A program made the position numbers and the translations under genes. From Hydrogenophaga sp. (GTDB lineage Bacteria > Pseudomonadota > Gammaproteobacteria > Burkholderiales > Burkholderiaceae_C), in the NCBI RefSeq assembly GCF_018780385.1, contig NZ_JADMJO010000030.1, positions 36,806-100,805 of the forward strand: DNA of 64,000 bases. Direction: 5' to 3'. How positions within the stretch are numbered: the stretch's first letter is position 1; each line of letters begins with the position of its first letter. This document shows positions 39,306 to 48,693 of the stretch, piece by piece. Under the pieces are notes generated by a model. The model was not told where the DNA came from, searched no databases, and saw only the letters and a program-made list of their open reading frames with translations.

Positions 39306-40172
39306 TCAACCCCTGCGCGCCACCAGCAACCCATGGGGCCGCCAGGCCAGCAGCAGCGCCATGGCCAGGAAGAAGAAGAGTGAACCCCAGTCGGAAGCGA
39401 GGTACTTGCTGGCGGTGTCGATGATGCCCAGCGTGAGCGACGCCGCCAGCGAGCCGGCGATGCTGCCCATGCCGCCCACGGCCACCACCACCAGCACCAG
39501 CACGAGGTATTTCACCGGGTAGTACGGCTCCAGCGGCATGAGTTCGGCCCCCAGGATGCCCCCCAGCCCGGCCAGCGCCGCGCCCACCGCGAAGGTGAGC
39601 ACGTAGACGAGTTGCACCGGAATGCCCAGGGCCGAGGCGGCCGCCGTGTTGTCGACCGTGGCGCGCAGCCACACGCCGAAGCGCGACTTGTTGAGCACCC
39701 AGAATGCGGCCAGCACCACCAGCAATCCGCTGGCAATCACCAGCAGACGCTGCGCGGGCAAGGTACGGATGCCGAGGTCCACCGCCACCGACAGGGCCGG
39801 CGGCAAGGGAATCAGCTGCACCTCGGGCCCGGCCAGCAGGTTGGCCGTGGCCACGAAAAGGAAGGTGAGACCGATGGTGAACAACACCTGCTGCAACTCG
39901 GTTCGGCGGTACAGGCGACGCAGCACCGTCACCTCCAGCAAGGCACCGAGCAGGCCGGTGGCCAGCACGGCCAGCGGCACGCCCACATAGAACGACAAGC
40001 CCTGCTCCCGCACCAGCCAGGCGGCGATGTAGCCACCGGTCATGGCAAACGCGCCGTGGGCCAGGTTCACGAAGCGCATGAGGCCGAGCGTGACCGACAG
40101 GCCCACGGCGATGATGAACAGCACCATGCCGTAGGCGATGCCGTCGATCAGGATGTTGGCGAGCAAGGTCAC
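39306..40172 (-). CDS. Branched-chain-type ABC permease (LivH-like)
   Basis: NILIDGIAYGMVLFIIAVGLSVTLGLMRFVNLAHGAFAMTGGYIA. Confidence 0.93.
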   Translation of the reverse strand: MTLLANILIDGIAYGMVLFIIAVGLSVTLGLMRFVNLAHGAFAMTGGYIAAWLVREQGLSFYVGVPLAVLATGLLGALLEVTVLRRLYRRTELQQVLFTIGLTFLFVATANLLAGPEVQLIPLPPALSVAVDLGIRTLPAQRLLVIASGLLVVLAAFWVLNKSRFGVWLRATVDNTAAASALGIPVQLVYVLTFAVGAALAGLGGILGAELMPLEPYYPVKYLVLVLVVVAVGGMGSIAGSLAASLTLGIIDTASKYLASDWGSLFFFLAMALLLAWRPHGLLVARRG

Positions 40173-40199
40173 GCAGGGGTCCTCGTCTGGGACGCTGGC

Positions 40200-41366
40200 T
40201 TACTTGACCAGGCCGTGGTCGACCTGTGGCCCGAAGCTCTGCACTTCCTTGTTGACCATCAAGCCGCCGGCACCCTTTTCCACCGTGCGCAGGTAGACGT
40301 TCTGTGTGATGTGGCGCGTGTTGGCGTCGATGCTCACGGGACCGCGTGGGCTCTCCCACTTGTGACCTTTGATCGCGGCCATGGCCTTGTCACCGTCGCG
40401 CTGGCCACCGGTGGCTTCGATCATCTTGTGGATCACGGCCATGCCGTCCCACGCCCCCACCGTGGCGTAGTTGAGCACCGCGTCCTTGTTGACCTTGGCC
40501 ACGGCAGCGGCAAAGGTCTTGTTGGCAGCGGAGTCGTGCGCGGCGCTGTAGTGGAAGGCGGTGGTCAGGCCCAGGGCCGAGTCGCCGAATTTCTGCAGGT
40601 CGAACTCGTCGGTTTCGGCGGTGCCCAGAAACTCGACACCAGCGGCCTTCAGCCCGTTCTCGTTGTAGGCCTTCACGAAGCCCAGGTTGGGCGGGCCGCC
40701 GGGCAGGAACACATAGACAGCTTGCGCGCCGCTGGCCTTGATGCGCTGGGCAAACGGCGCAAAGTCGGTGGTGCGGATCGGCATGCGGATGCTCTCCACC
40801 ACCTCGCCACCCTGCCTGGTGAACTCGGCCTTGAAGGCGTTCTCGGCATCCACACCGGGCGCATAGTCGGTGACAGCCGTGACCACTTTCTTGATCCCCT
40901 TTTTGGCCGCGTGCTGCGCCAGCGGCACCGTCACCTGCCACAGCGTGTAGCTGGTGCGCACGTAGTAGTCGCTCTTGGTCGTGATGTCGGAGGTGGCGGC
41001 GTTGAACACCACGAACGGCGTCTTCGATTCCTGGATCACCGGTGCCACCGCAAACGCGTTGGGCGAGAACACGACGCCGCCCAGGTAGTCGACCTTGTCC
41101 TTGATCACCAGCTCCTGCGCCAGGGTGCGCGTGTTGGCCGGGTTGGGGCCGCCCTCGTCGCGGTAGATGAACTCGACGTCCTTGCCCGCGAGCTTGCCGC
41201 CCTGCTGGGCCACATAGCCTTCTGCACCCGCTTTGAACAGCGCGCCGTAGTGGGCGAACGGGCCCGAGAACGGCGCAATGATGCCGACCTTGACGGTCTG
41301 GGCAGCGACGCTGCCCATGGCGAACGCGGCAGTGAGCGTGCCGACCAGCTTCCATTGAAAACGCAT
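40200..41366 (-). CDS. Branched-chain-type ABC substrate-binding protein (LivK-like)
   Basis: Signal peptide MRFQWKLVGTLTAAFAMGSVAAQ; VKVGIIAPFSGPFAHYGALFKAGAEGYV. Confidence 0.92.
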   Translation of the reverse strand: MRFQWKLVGTLTAAFAMGSVAAQTVKVGIIAPFSGPFAHYGALFKAGAEGYVAQQGGKLAGKDVEFIYRDEGGPNPANTRTLAQELVIKDKVDYLGGVVFSPNAFAVAPVIQESKTPFVVFNAATSDITTKSDYYVRTSYTLWQVTVPLAQHAAKKGIKKVVTAVTDYAPGVDAENAFKAEFTRQGGEVVESIRMPIRTTDFAPFAQRIKASGAQAVYVFLPGGPPNLGFVKAYNENGLKAAGVEFLGTAETDEFDLQKFGDSALGLTTAFHYSAAHDSAANKTFAAAVAKVNKDAVLNYATVGAWDGMAVIHKMIEATGGQRDGDKAMAAIKGHKWESPRGPVSIDANTRHITQNVYLRTVEKGAGGLMVNKEVQSFGPQVDHGLVK

Positions 41367-41426
41367 GCTTGTCTCCTGGGATGGTGCTTGCGCTCTGGAC
41401 GGCGAAGCTGAGGGCATCATAGGAAA

Positions 41427-41448
41427 ACTAGTTGATATACCAACTAGT
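41427..41448. promoter_or_regulatory. Palindrome ACTAGTTG-ATATAC-CAACTAGT, candidate MarR operator
   Basis: 8-bp perfect arms in the divergent intergenic between the ABC/P450 unit and the Rieske gene. Confidence 0.7.
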
Positions 41449-41555
41449 GGAAACCCCAACCAATTGGGTTTGATTTTGTCCCCTGGCTGGTGGACAGACA
41501 GCGGCGCGCGAGCAACCTACATTGCCACTCACCTCACGTTTGCAGACCAACCACC

Positions 41556-42650
41556 ATGTTCATTCGCGATTGCTGGTACGTGGCCGCCTGGGTTCACGAG
41601 ATTCCCGACCAGGGCCTGTTTCACCGCACCATCCTCGGCGAGCCTTTGCTGCTCTATCGGCTGGCCAATGGCTCCACCGTGGCGCTGGAAGACCGTTGCT
41701 GTCATCGTCATGCGCCGCTGTCGCTGGGCAAGCGCGAAGGCGACTGCGTTCGCTGCGGCTACCACGGCCTCATGTTCGATCCACAAGGGCAGTGTGTTGA
41801 TGCACCGGGACTGGACCGGGTGCCGCCCCGGGCCTGCGTGCGCACCTACCCGGTGGCGGTGCGCAACCAGTGGGTGTTCGTCTGGATGGGCGATGCTGCC
41901 CTGGCCGACATGGCCTTGCTGCCCGACAACTTCTCGTGCGACCACCCCGAGTGGCACTACCAGCCGGGCTATCTGCACTACGACACGCCCTACCTGCTCA
42001 TCTGCGACAACCTGCTGGACTTCTCGCACCTGTCCTACGTGCACGAGAACACGCTGGGCGGCTCCACACGGATCGCGCAGTCCAGACCGCTGGTCGAACG
42101 CGTGCCGCGCGGCATCCGCGTGACACGGCATGTGCCCGACGTTCCACCGTCGGCCTACTGGCAGAGTTTTCACCCCTTCACCACCAACGTGGATCGCTGG
42201 TTCATCTACGACTTCGTGCTGCCGGGCACGCTGCTGATGGACTCGGGCGGACGCCCCACAGGTCGCGACGAGAGCGACATGAGCGATGCCGTGCGCCTGC
42301 ACAGCTGCCAGACCCTGACCCCCGAGACCGAAACCACGACGCACTACTTCTTCCAGCAGGCGTACCACGCGCCGGCACCCGACCCCGAGACCACGGCCAC
42401 GATCTTCCGGGGCCTGCTTGCCGCCTTCGAGGAAGACCGCCACATGATCACCGCGCAACACCGCAACACCGTGCTCGCCCCCTTCGCGCCCATGCTGCCG
42501 CTGGGCATGGACCTGGCACTGGTGCAGTTTCGCCGCTTGATCGACGCCGAGCTCGCCCGCGAACAAACCCGCCTCGACAACGCCACCACGGGCACCGCGC
42601 CGCGCACGATTCCCATCCAACCACAACAGGAGACTCCCCATGCTGCGTAG
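41556..42650 (+). CDS. Rieske non-heme iron oxygenase alpha subunit (vanillate O-demethylase VanA-like)
   Basis: MFIRDCWYVAAWVHEIPDQ; Rieske CCHRHAPLSLGKREGDCVRCGYHG; catalytic-region DNLLDFSHLSYVHENTLG. Confidence 0.9.
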   Translation: MFIRDCWYVAAWVHEIPDQGLFHRTILGEPLLLYRLANGSTVALEDRCCHRHAPLSLGKREGDCVRCGYHGLMFDPQGQCVDAPGLDRVPPRACVRTYPVAVRNQWVFVWMGDAALADMALLPDNFSCDHPEWHYQPGYLHYDTPYLLICDNLLDFSHLSYVHENTLGGSTRIAQSRPLVERVPRGIRVTRHVPDVPPSAYWQSFHPFTTNVDRWFIYDFVLPGTLLMDSGGRPTGRDESDMSDAVRLHSCQTLTPETETTTHYFFQQAYHAPAPDPETTATIFRGLLAAFEEDRHMITAQHRNTVLAPFAPMLPLGMDLALVQFRRLIDAELAREQTRLDNATTGTAPRTIPIQPQQETPHAA

Positions 42651-43629
42651 ATCCATGACCCTCGCGCTGGCGCTTGCGTGCGCCGCCGCTGTGCCGCTGT
42701 CGGCCCAGGCACAGTCGGCGCCCTTCCCCTCCAAACCGATCCGCGTCGTCGCTTCGGCCGCAGCGGGAGGCGCCACCGATTTCGTCGCGCGCACCGTGGG
42801 CGAGCGCCTGTCGAAGTCGCTGGGGCAGCCCGTGGTGGTGGACAACAAGACCGGGGCCAACGGCGCCCTGGCCGCGGCCGAGGTGGCGCGCGCCGCGCCC
42901 GACGGCCACACCCTGCTGGTGACGCTGGGCGACACGCTGATCAACAACGTGGCCATGTACAAAACGCTGGGCTATGAGCCGTTCAAGGATTTCGCCTACA
43001 TCACGCAGGCGGTCCGCAGCCCAGCGGTGATCTCGGTCAACCCCGAGGTCTTGCCCGCGAAGAACATGGCCGACCTGCGCAAACTCGCAGCCGCCCAGCG
43101 CGGCAAGCTGACCTACGGCTCCTGGGGGCCGGGCGGCCTGGGCCACCTGGCCGGTGAACAGCTCAGCCGCACGCTGGACGCCGACATGATCCATGTGCCT
43201 CAGCGCGGCGAGGCGCCGGTGATGGCCGACCTGCTGTCCAGAACCGTGAGCCTGGGTCTCACGTCGGCCGGTCTGGCCAAACAACATGTGCTGGCCGGCA
43301 AGGTGAACGCACTGGCCATCATGGGCCGCGAGCGCTCGCCAGCGCTGCCGCAGGTGCCCACCATGCGCGAACAGGGTTTTGACGATCCACTGTTTGACGC
43401 GGCGGTGTACATCGCCTTCGTCGCACCCGCGAAGACACCCGAGCCGGTCATGAAGAAACTCACCGAGGAGATTCGCCGCGTCCTGGCCGATCCGGAAGTC
43501 GGGCGCCTCATGAACGAGCGGGGCCTGGAGATCATGAACAGCACACCGGCCGAATTCGCCACGAGCCACCGCACGGAATCGGAAGTGATCCTCAAGCGAA
43601 TCAAGGACTTCGGGCTGACGCCGCAATAG
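42640..43629 (+). CDS. Bug/TctC-family solute-binding protein
   Basis: FPSKPIRVVASAAAGGATDFVARTVGERLSKSLGQPVVVDNKTGANG; overlaps the Rieske stop by 11 bp. Confidence 0.93.
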   Translation: MLRRSMTLALALACAAAVPLSAQAQSAPFPSKPIRVVASAAAGGATDFVARTVGERLSKSLGQPVVVDNKTGANGALAAAEVARAAPDGHTLLVTLGDTLINNVAMYKTLGYEPFKDFAYITQAVRSPAVISVNPEVLPAKNMADLRKLAAAQRGKLTYGSWGPGGLGHLAGEQLSRTLDADMIHVPQRGEAPVMADLLSRTVSLGLTSAGLAKQHVLAGKVNALAIMGRERSPALPQVPTMREQGFDDPLFDAAVYIAFVAPAKTPEPVMKKLTEEIRRVLADPEVGRLMNERGLEIMNSTPAEFATSHRTESEVILKRIKDFGLTPQ

Positions 43630-43692
43630 CGCCTACGCCGTCGCGGGTTAGCCCCATTGGCCAGGGCGAGTGCGCTTCCTAAACTCATCGCC

Positions 43693-44502
43693 ATGCACTC
43701 CACCTGGACCGTTCACGCGACACCACCCGGGCACGGCATCGATGCCGCCGCCTTCGAGGCGCTGCTGGACGTGCCCACCAGCGAGTCACCCGCCTCGGGC
43801 ATGCTGGACTTCGTCAACGCGTTTGCCAAGATCGACTACCTCTCGCTGGTCGAGTACACCGGCAGTGTCCCCTCCCAGATCGACGGCTGCAGCCACCGCG
43901 CCGATCGCCCCAACATCACGGGCGAATGTTTCGCGCATTACAAGCGCCACTTCAGCCACCTCGACGAGGTCACACGCCTGGCCGAACACGTGCAGCAGGA
44001 ACCACAGGCCACGGCCGATGTGGTCGTGCTGCACTATGGCCTGGCCGACATTCCCGACAGCGGCTGGCGCCAGGAAATCTTCGAGCATGCGAGGCTGACC
44101 GGGCGGCTCAGTCTGCTCTACGCACCTCTGGCCCACACCGCCTTCGTGATCAATCTCTACCGCGACGAATCGCTGGGCGGTTTTGCACCCGGTGAAATCG
44201 AACGCGTCCTGGTGGCTGCGCCCATTCTGCGCAAGGTGCACCTGAATACGCTGCGAACGCGTCGCGAGCGCCTGTCGCCCGAGGTGCGCCTGGGCCTCAT
44301 GCTTCACACGCTGTCACAGCGCGCGCCCAAACTGTCCCGGCGGGAGTGCGACGTGTGTGCCCGCATCGCCAATGGCATCAGCGTGGACGGGATCGCCATG
44401 GAGATCGGTGTGGCGCCCTCCACCGTGCAGACACTGCGCAAGCGCGCCTACGCCAAGCTGGGCATCCACGGACGCCAGCAACTCATGCGCTTCACGAACT
44501 GA
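43693..44502 (+). CDS. LuxR-family transcriptional regulator
   Basis: C-terminal HTH LSRRECDVCARIANGISVDGIAMEIGVAPSTVQTLRKRAYAKLGIHGRQQLMRF. Confidence 0.88.
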   Translation: MHSTWTVHATPPGHGIDAAAFEALLDVPTSESPASGMLDFVNAFAKIDYLSLVEYTGSVPSQIDGCSHRADRPNITGECFAHYKRHFSHLDEVTRLAEHVQQEPQATADVVVLHYGLADIPDSGWRQEIFEHARLTGRLSLLYAPLAHTAFVINLYRDESLGGFAPGEIERVLVAAPILRKVHLNTLRTRRERLSPEVRLGLMLHTLSQRAPKLSRRECDVCARIANGISVDGIAMEIGVAPSTVQTLRKRAYAKLGIHGRQQLMRFTN

Positions 44503-44518
44503 GCCGGGTCCGGCGCGC

Positions 44519-45097
44519 TCAGCGCTGACCGTCGTGCACCGACACCTTTTCTTTGGTCAACCCGCCCAGGCGTGAATGGATGCGCCCGCCGGTGCCCATG
44601 ACGAGGGCAAACAGGATTTCATTGGGACGCGGTGCGTCCTGAATGCCGATCTCCATGCTGTTGTAGTGGCTGCGCACATAGGCGGCGTGGATGTAGTGCA
44701 GCGGCACCATCAACCGGTAGCCGGTGGCGGCCACGGCCTTGGAGGCGGGAACGATGGCTTTGGGTTCGCCCAGCACCGCGCGCATCGCCCAGCCCCCGGC
44801 CTCGTGCCAGACGGCGGCGTGCTCGAGCTCGCCGTTCACCCCCACGATGGCGGCCTTGCTGTAGACCTCCACCTGATCGCGTCCCAGCGTGGTCACCAGC
44901 TCTTCGGCCAGCAGCGTGCCCAGGTTGCGAAGTTCGGCCATGAAGGGCAGCAGGTCGAGCTCGTAGCGACCCGCGTAGGGGTTGCGGATGACCGCGCATG
45001 CCGCCGCCAGCTTCAATGGCTCGGCCGGCACCGGTCCCCCCTCGTGGTAGATGGTTTCAACGGTCAGGCTGCGCTTGCGGATTTCGATCAGGGACAT
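44519..45097 (-). CDS. 'Amino acid synthesis' family protein (DUF1185-like)
   Basis: MSLIEIRKRSLTVETIYHEGGP...LAAACAVIRNPYAGRYELDLLPFMAELRNLGTLLAEEL; family recognised from memory. Confidence 0.75.
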   Translation of the reverse strand: MSLIEIRKRSLTVETIYHEGGPVPAEPLKLAAACAVIRNPYAGRYELDLLPFMAELRNLGTLLAEELVTTLGRDQVEVYSKAAIVGVNGELEHAAVWHEAGGWAMRAVLGEPKAIVPASKAVAATGYRLMVPLHYIHAAYVRSHYNSMEIGIQDAPRPNEILFALVMGTGGRIHSRLGGLTKEKVSVHDGQR

Positions 45098-45141
45098 GGT
45101 GTGTGTTCGTGTGGGAGGAGGCCGTCAACGCCGGCCAGCGC

Positions 45142-46110
45142 TCATTGTTTTGGAATTTTGGCGTCCGCGACCACTTGCGACCAGCGCTGGGTTTCGTTCG
45201 CCACCATGGTCTTCATTTCTTCCGGTGTGCTGCCCCGGGCCTCGCCGCCCATCTCTTCCAGACGGGCCTTCACGGACGGCAACAACAGCGCCTTGTTGAT
45301 CTCGGCGTTGAGCCGATCCAGCACCGGCTTGGGCAGCCCGGCGGGCGCCAGCACGCCGGCCCACGAGCGCACGTCGTAACCCGCCACGCCCTGCTCCGCC
45401 GCTGTGGGCACTTCGGGCAGACCGGGCCAGCGCTGGGGGCCGGTGGCGGCCAGGGCGCGCAACTTGCCACCCTTGATGTTGGACAGCACGGCCGTGGGCG
45501 GGGCAATGATGAAGGGCACGTCACCCGACAGCAGCGCGGTGAGCGACGCCGAGTCGCCCCGGTAGGGCACGTGCAGCATCTGCACACCCGCCATCCTGGC
45601 CAGCAGCTCGCCCGCCAGGTGGTGCGTGGAACCGATGCCCGCCGTGCCGTAGGCCATGGAGCCAGGCGCCGCGCGAGCGGCGGCCAGCACTTCGGCAAAG
45701 CTCTTGTATCTGGACTCGGCCGTGGTCACCACCAGGAACGGAAAGAAGGTGATGGTGGAGACGGCGTCGAAGTCCTGCACGGTTCGGTACGGCAGCGTGT
45801 TGTAGAGCGCGCCCGCAACCGCATGGCCGCCCGTGGCCAGCAGCAGCGTGTAGCCATCGGGCTTGGCGCGGGCCACACTGCCCGCGGCCAAGGTGCCACC
45901 GGCACCGCTCTGGGCCTCGACCACGATCGGCTGGCCCAAGGTCTTGCCGATCTCCATGCCGATGACACGGGCGATGTTGTCGGCATTGCCACCCGGCGCA
46001 AAACCCTGGAGCATTTTGATGGGGCGCTCCGGGTACGTCTCGGCATGGGCCGGGAACCAGGGCGTGACGGCCAGGGCGGCGCCGGCCTGCATCAAATGTC
46101 TGCGTTGCAT
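45142..46110 (-). CDS. Bug/TctC-family solute-binding protein
   Basis: YPERPIKMLQGFAPGGNADNIARVIGMEIGKTLGQPIVVEAQSGAGG. Confidence 0.93.
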   Translation of the reverse strand: MQRRHLMQAGAALAVTPWFPAHAETYPERPIKMLQGFAPGGNADNIARVIGMEIGKTLGQPIVVEAQSGAGGTLAAGSVARAKPDGYTLLLATGGHAVAGALYNTLPYRTVQDFDAVSTITFFPFLVVTTAESRYKSFAEVLAAARAAPGSMAYGTAGIGSTHHLAGELLARMAGVQMLHVPYRGDSASLTALLSGDVPFIIAPPTAVLSNIKGGKLRALAATGPQRWPGLPEVPTAAEQGVAGYDVRSWAGVLAPAGLPKPVLDRLNAEINKALLLPSVKARLEEMGGEARGSTPEEMKTMVANETQRWSQVVADAKIPKQ

Positions 46111-46190
46111 GGAATGTCTCCTTTGCGGGTGGTGGATGAAGCGGTGGCCACAGTGCGTGCCGTGGCGTTGTTCCGCGGGGTTGAATCAGG

Positions 46191-47186
46191 TCAGGGTTGC
46201 AGCACGATCTTTCCGGTGAACGTTCCAGCGTCCAGCAACACATGGGCCTGCCGTGCGTCGCTCAACGGCAGCAAGGTGGGTGCGGGTGCTGTCATGTGGC
46301 CGGCCGCCATCAGCTCGATGGCGCCCTGCATCAGCGCGCGCCGGCGCTGCGTGTCTTCGTCGAAGGTGTGCATGGAAAAACAGCGCACCGCCAGACTACG
46401 CCCGAGCAGGCTGCGCAGGGTGGCAAACACGTCCTGCGTGGGTGGGCCGGAGACGATGTTGTAGGAGACGGCCGTGCCCAGCGGTGCGAGGCTGTGCAGG
46501 CAGTCGATGAGGGTCTGCCCACCGATCGGATCGAGCGCCAGGTCCACGCCCACATGCCCGGTGAGTGCCTTCACACGCTGCGGCAGATCCGGTTCTGCCG
46601 GATCGAGCACTGCGTCAAATCCGTTCGCCATCGCATAGGCACGTTTGTCGGCCGAGCGCGCCGTGCCCAGGGTCAACATCTGGTGGTGACGCGCCAGCTG
46701 CGCCAGCATGGTGGCCACGCCGCCGGAGGCACCCGTGATGAGCACGCTGCGGGCATCGGCACGGCCACCGTTGAGCCCGAGCAGCAGCGCCTGGGCCAGC
46801 TGCAGATTGGGCAGGCTGACGGCGTCGGTGAACGCAATCGTTTCAGGCAGCCGGTACGGCGCGGTCTCGGGCACGACGATGGCCTGCACATAACAACCGC
46901 CGCGCTGCGCCAGATCGCGCGCACTCACCAGCACGCGGTCGCCCACGGTCCATTGCGTCACACCCGGTCCCACCTGGTCCACCACACCGGCCAGCTCGGC
47001 ACCGGGAATGGCGGGCAACGGTGGCATCCATTTGTAGGTGCCGTTGCGGATCAGCGCGTCGGGGCGCCCGACACCGATCGCCTGGGCGCGCACCCGCACC
47101 GCGCCGGCACCGGCCTGCGGCTCGGGCAGCGCCACCAGCTGCAGCGCATCCGGACCACCCGGCGTGTGAACCTGAACCGCCTGCAC
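46191..47186 (-). CDS. Zinc-type alcohol dehydrogenase-like/quinone oxidoreductase family
   Basis: MQAVQVHTPGGPDALQLVALPEPQAGAGAVRVRAQAIGVGRPD; SVLITGASGGVATMLAQLA. Confidence 0.88.
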   Translation of the reverse strand: MQAVQVHTPGGPDALQLVALPEPQAGAGAVRVRAQAIGVGRPDALIRNGTYKWMPPLPAIPGAELAGVVDQVGPGVTQWTVGDRVLVSARDLAQRGGCYVQAIVVPETAPYRLPETIAFTDAVSLPNLQLAQALLLGLNGGRADARSVLITGASGGVATMLAQLARHHQMLTLGTARSADKRAYAMANGFDAVLDPAEPDLPQRVKALTGHVGVDLALDPIGGQTLIDCLHSLAPLGTAVSYNIVSGPPTQDVFATLRSLLGRSLAVRCFSMHTFDEDTQRRRALMQGAIELMAAGHMTAPAPTLLPLSDARQAHVLLDAGTFTGKIVLQP

Positions 47187-47201
47187 GGGGCTTCGCCTCG
47201 C

Positions 47202-48065
47202 TCAGGCCTGCGCCACGACGGGATTGACCAGCGTTCCGATGCGCTCGATCTCGACTTCACAGACGTCACCGGGTTTCATGAACCACTGTGGCTTGCGGCT
47301 CCAGCCCACACCGGCCGGCGTGCCGGTGGCGATCACGTCGCCCGGCACCAGGGTGAAGATGGTGGAGGCGTAGCTGATGAGCTTCGCTATGGAGAAGATC
47401 ATGTGGCCGGTGTGGCTGGACTGCACCACCGTGCCGTTGAGCCGCACCTCGAGCTTGAGCTCCGCGTTGGGCTCGATCTCGTCGGCGGTGACCATCCACG
47501 GACCGAAGCCACCGGTGGATTCAAAGTTCTTGCCCGATGCAATCTGCTTGGCGTGGAACTGCCACTCGCGCACGCTGCCGTCGTTGTAGCAGGCGTAGCC
47601 GGCCACGTGCTCGAAGGCATCGGCCTCGGAAATGTCGCGCCCGGCCTTGCCGATGATGACGGCCAGTTCACCCTCCCAGTCCAACGACTCGGAGACGCGG
47701 GGGCACACGATGGCTTGCCCGTGGGCCACCTGCGAGCGCCACACTCGAAGGAAGATGGGCGGCTCTTCTGACAGCTCGCGCTGCATGCCGGCGGCCAGCA
47801 CCTCCTTGTGGTGGTCCATGTAGTTGCGCACCGCGCAGACGATCTTCTCCGGGCGCGGAATGACCGGCAGGTACACGATGGAAGCCAGCGCACCGTCCAC
47901 AGGCTGACCGGCTGCGTCCTGTGCCGCCTGCGTCCAGCGCCCCGCGCCCAGGTAGTCGGCCAGCGTGGCGTGCTGCGGAAAGGCACGGCTGAGGTTCACG
48001 ACGTTCTCGCCCACGGCGGCGCCGTAACTCTCTTGTCCGTGGTGAAGGTATGAAAGCAGTCGCAT
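47202..48065 (-). CDS. Fumarylacetoacetate hydrolase family protein
   Basis: YMDHHKEVLAAG, DWEGELAVIIGKAGRDISEADAFEHVAGYACYNDGSVREWQ, GDVIATGTPAGVG. Confidence 0.93.
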   Translation of the reverse strand: MRLLSYLHHGQESYGAAVGENVVNLSRAFPQHATLADYLGAGRWTQAAQDAAGQPVDGALASIVYLPVIPRPEKIVCAVRNYMDHHKEVLAAGMQRELSEEPPIFLRVWRSQVAHGQAIVCPRVSESLDWEGELAVIIGKAGRDISEADAFEHVAGYACYNDGSVREWQFHAKQIASGKNFESTGGFGPWMVTADEIEPNAELKLEVRLNGTVVQSSHTGHMIFSIAKLISYASTIFTLVPGDVIATGTPAGVGWSRKPQWFMKPGDVCEVEIERIGTLVNPVVAQA

Positions 48066-48107
48066 GAAGTCTCCTGGCAATGGGAAAGGGGTTGTTGGCG
48101 TGTGGAA

Positions 48108-48656
48108 TCAGACGCGGGGCGCGGGCTGCGCAAAGCGGGCCTGCCACTCGTCGATGGGCATGAAGGTCGGGTCGGCGCGGCAGATCGCCTCCGTCTCGCG
48201 CATCAACTCTTCGTCGCTCTTGTCGAGGTCCAGCGGGTCGCCGTGGGGCTGGGCCACGTAGTACGGCGTGTCGATGTAGACCTCCACCGTGTTGCCCTCG
48301 GGATCGGAGAAATAGATGGACAGCGCGTTGCCGTGGTTGAGTCCGCGCATCTTGGTGGCGCCAGCGGCCAGCGCGCTCTGCCGGATCTCGCGCATCGACT
48401 GGATGCTGGGCACCACGAACGAGATCTGCATCACCGTGCTGAAGGTGGCCTCCTTCGGGCGACCGCCCGCGATGACCAGTTGGTGGTGCTGATCCGGGCT
48501 GGCGCTGAGGAAGATCAGATCCACCGGAAAGGTCTTGCCCTGGCCACGATCGGTCTGCGTCAGACCGAACACCCGGGTGTAGAAGTCCACCAGCACATCG
48601 GGGTCGGTGGCGTAGATGCCGAAGTGCGAAGGCGTGGGTCGGGTCACGGAAAGCAT
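48108..48656 (-). CDS. VOC/glyoxalase superfamily (ring-cleavage-dioxygenase-like) protein
   Basis: HFGIYATDPDVLVDFYTRVFGLTQTDRG...GNALSIYFSDPEGNTVEVYIDTPYYV. Confidence 0.88.
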   Translation of the reverse strand: MLSVTRPTPSHFGIYATDPDVLVDFYTRVFGLTQTDRGQGKTFPVDLIFLSASPDQHHQLVIAGGRPKEATFSTVMQISFVVPSIQSMREIRQSALAAGATKMRGLNHGNALSIYFSDPEGNTVEVYIDTPYYVAQPHGDPLDLDKSDEELMRETEAICRADPTFMPIDEWQARFAQPAPRV

Positions 48657-48693
48657 GGGCAGCCCTTCTCGAAGGTGGCGGAGATGGTGTGGA

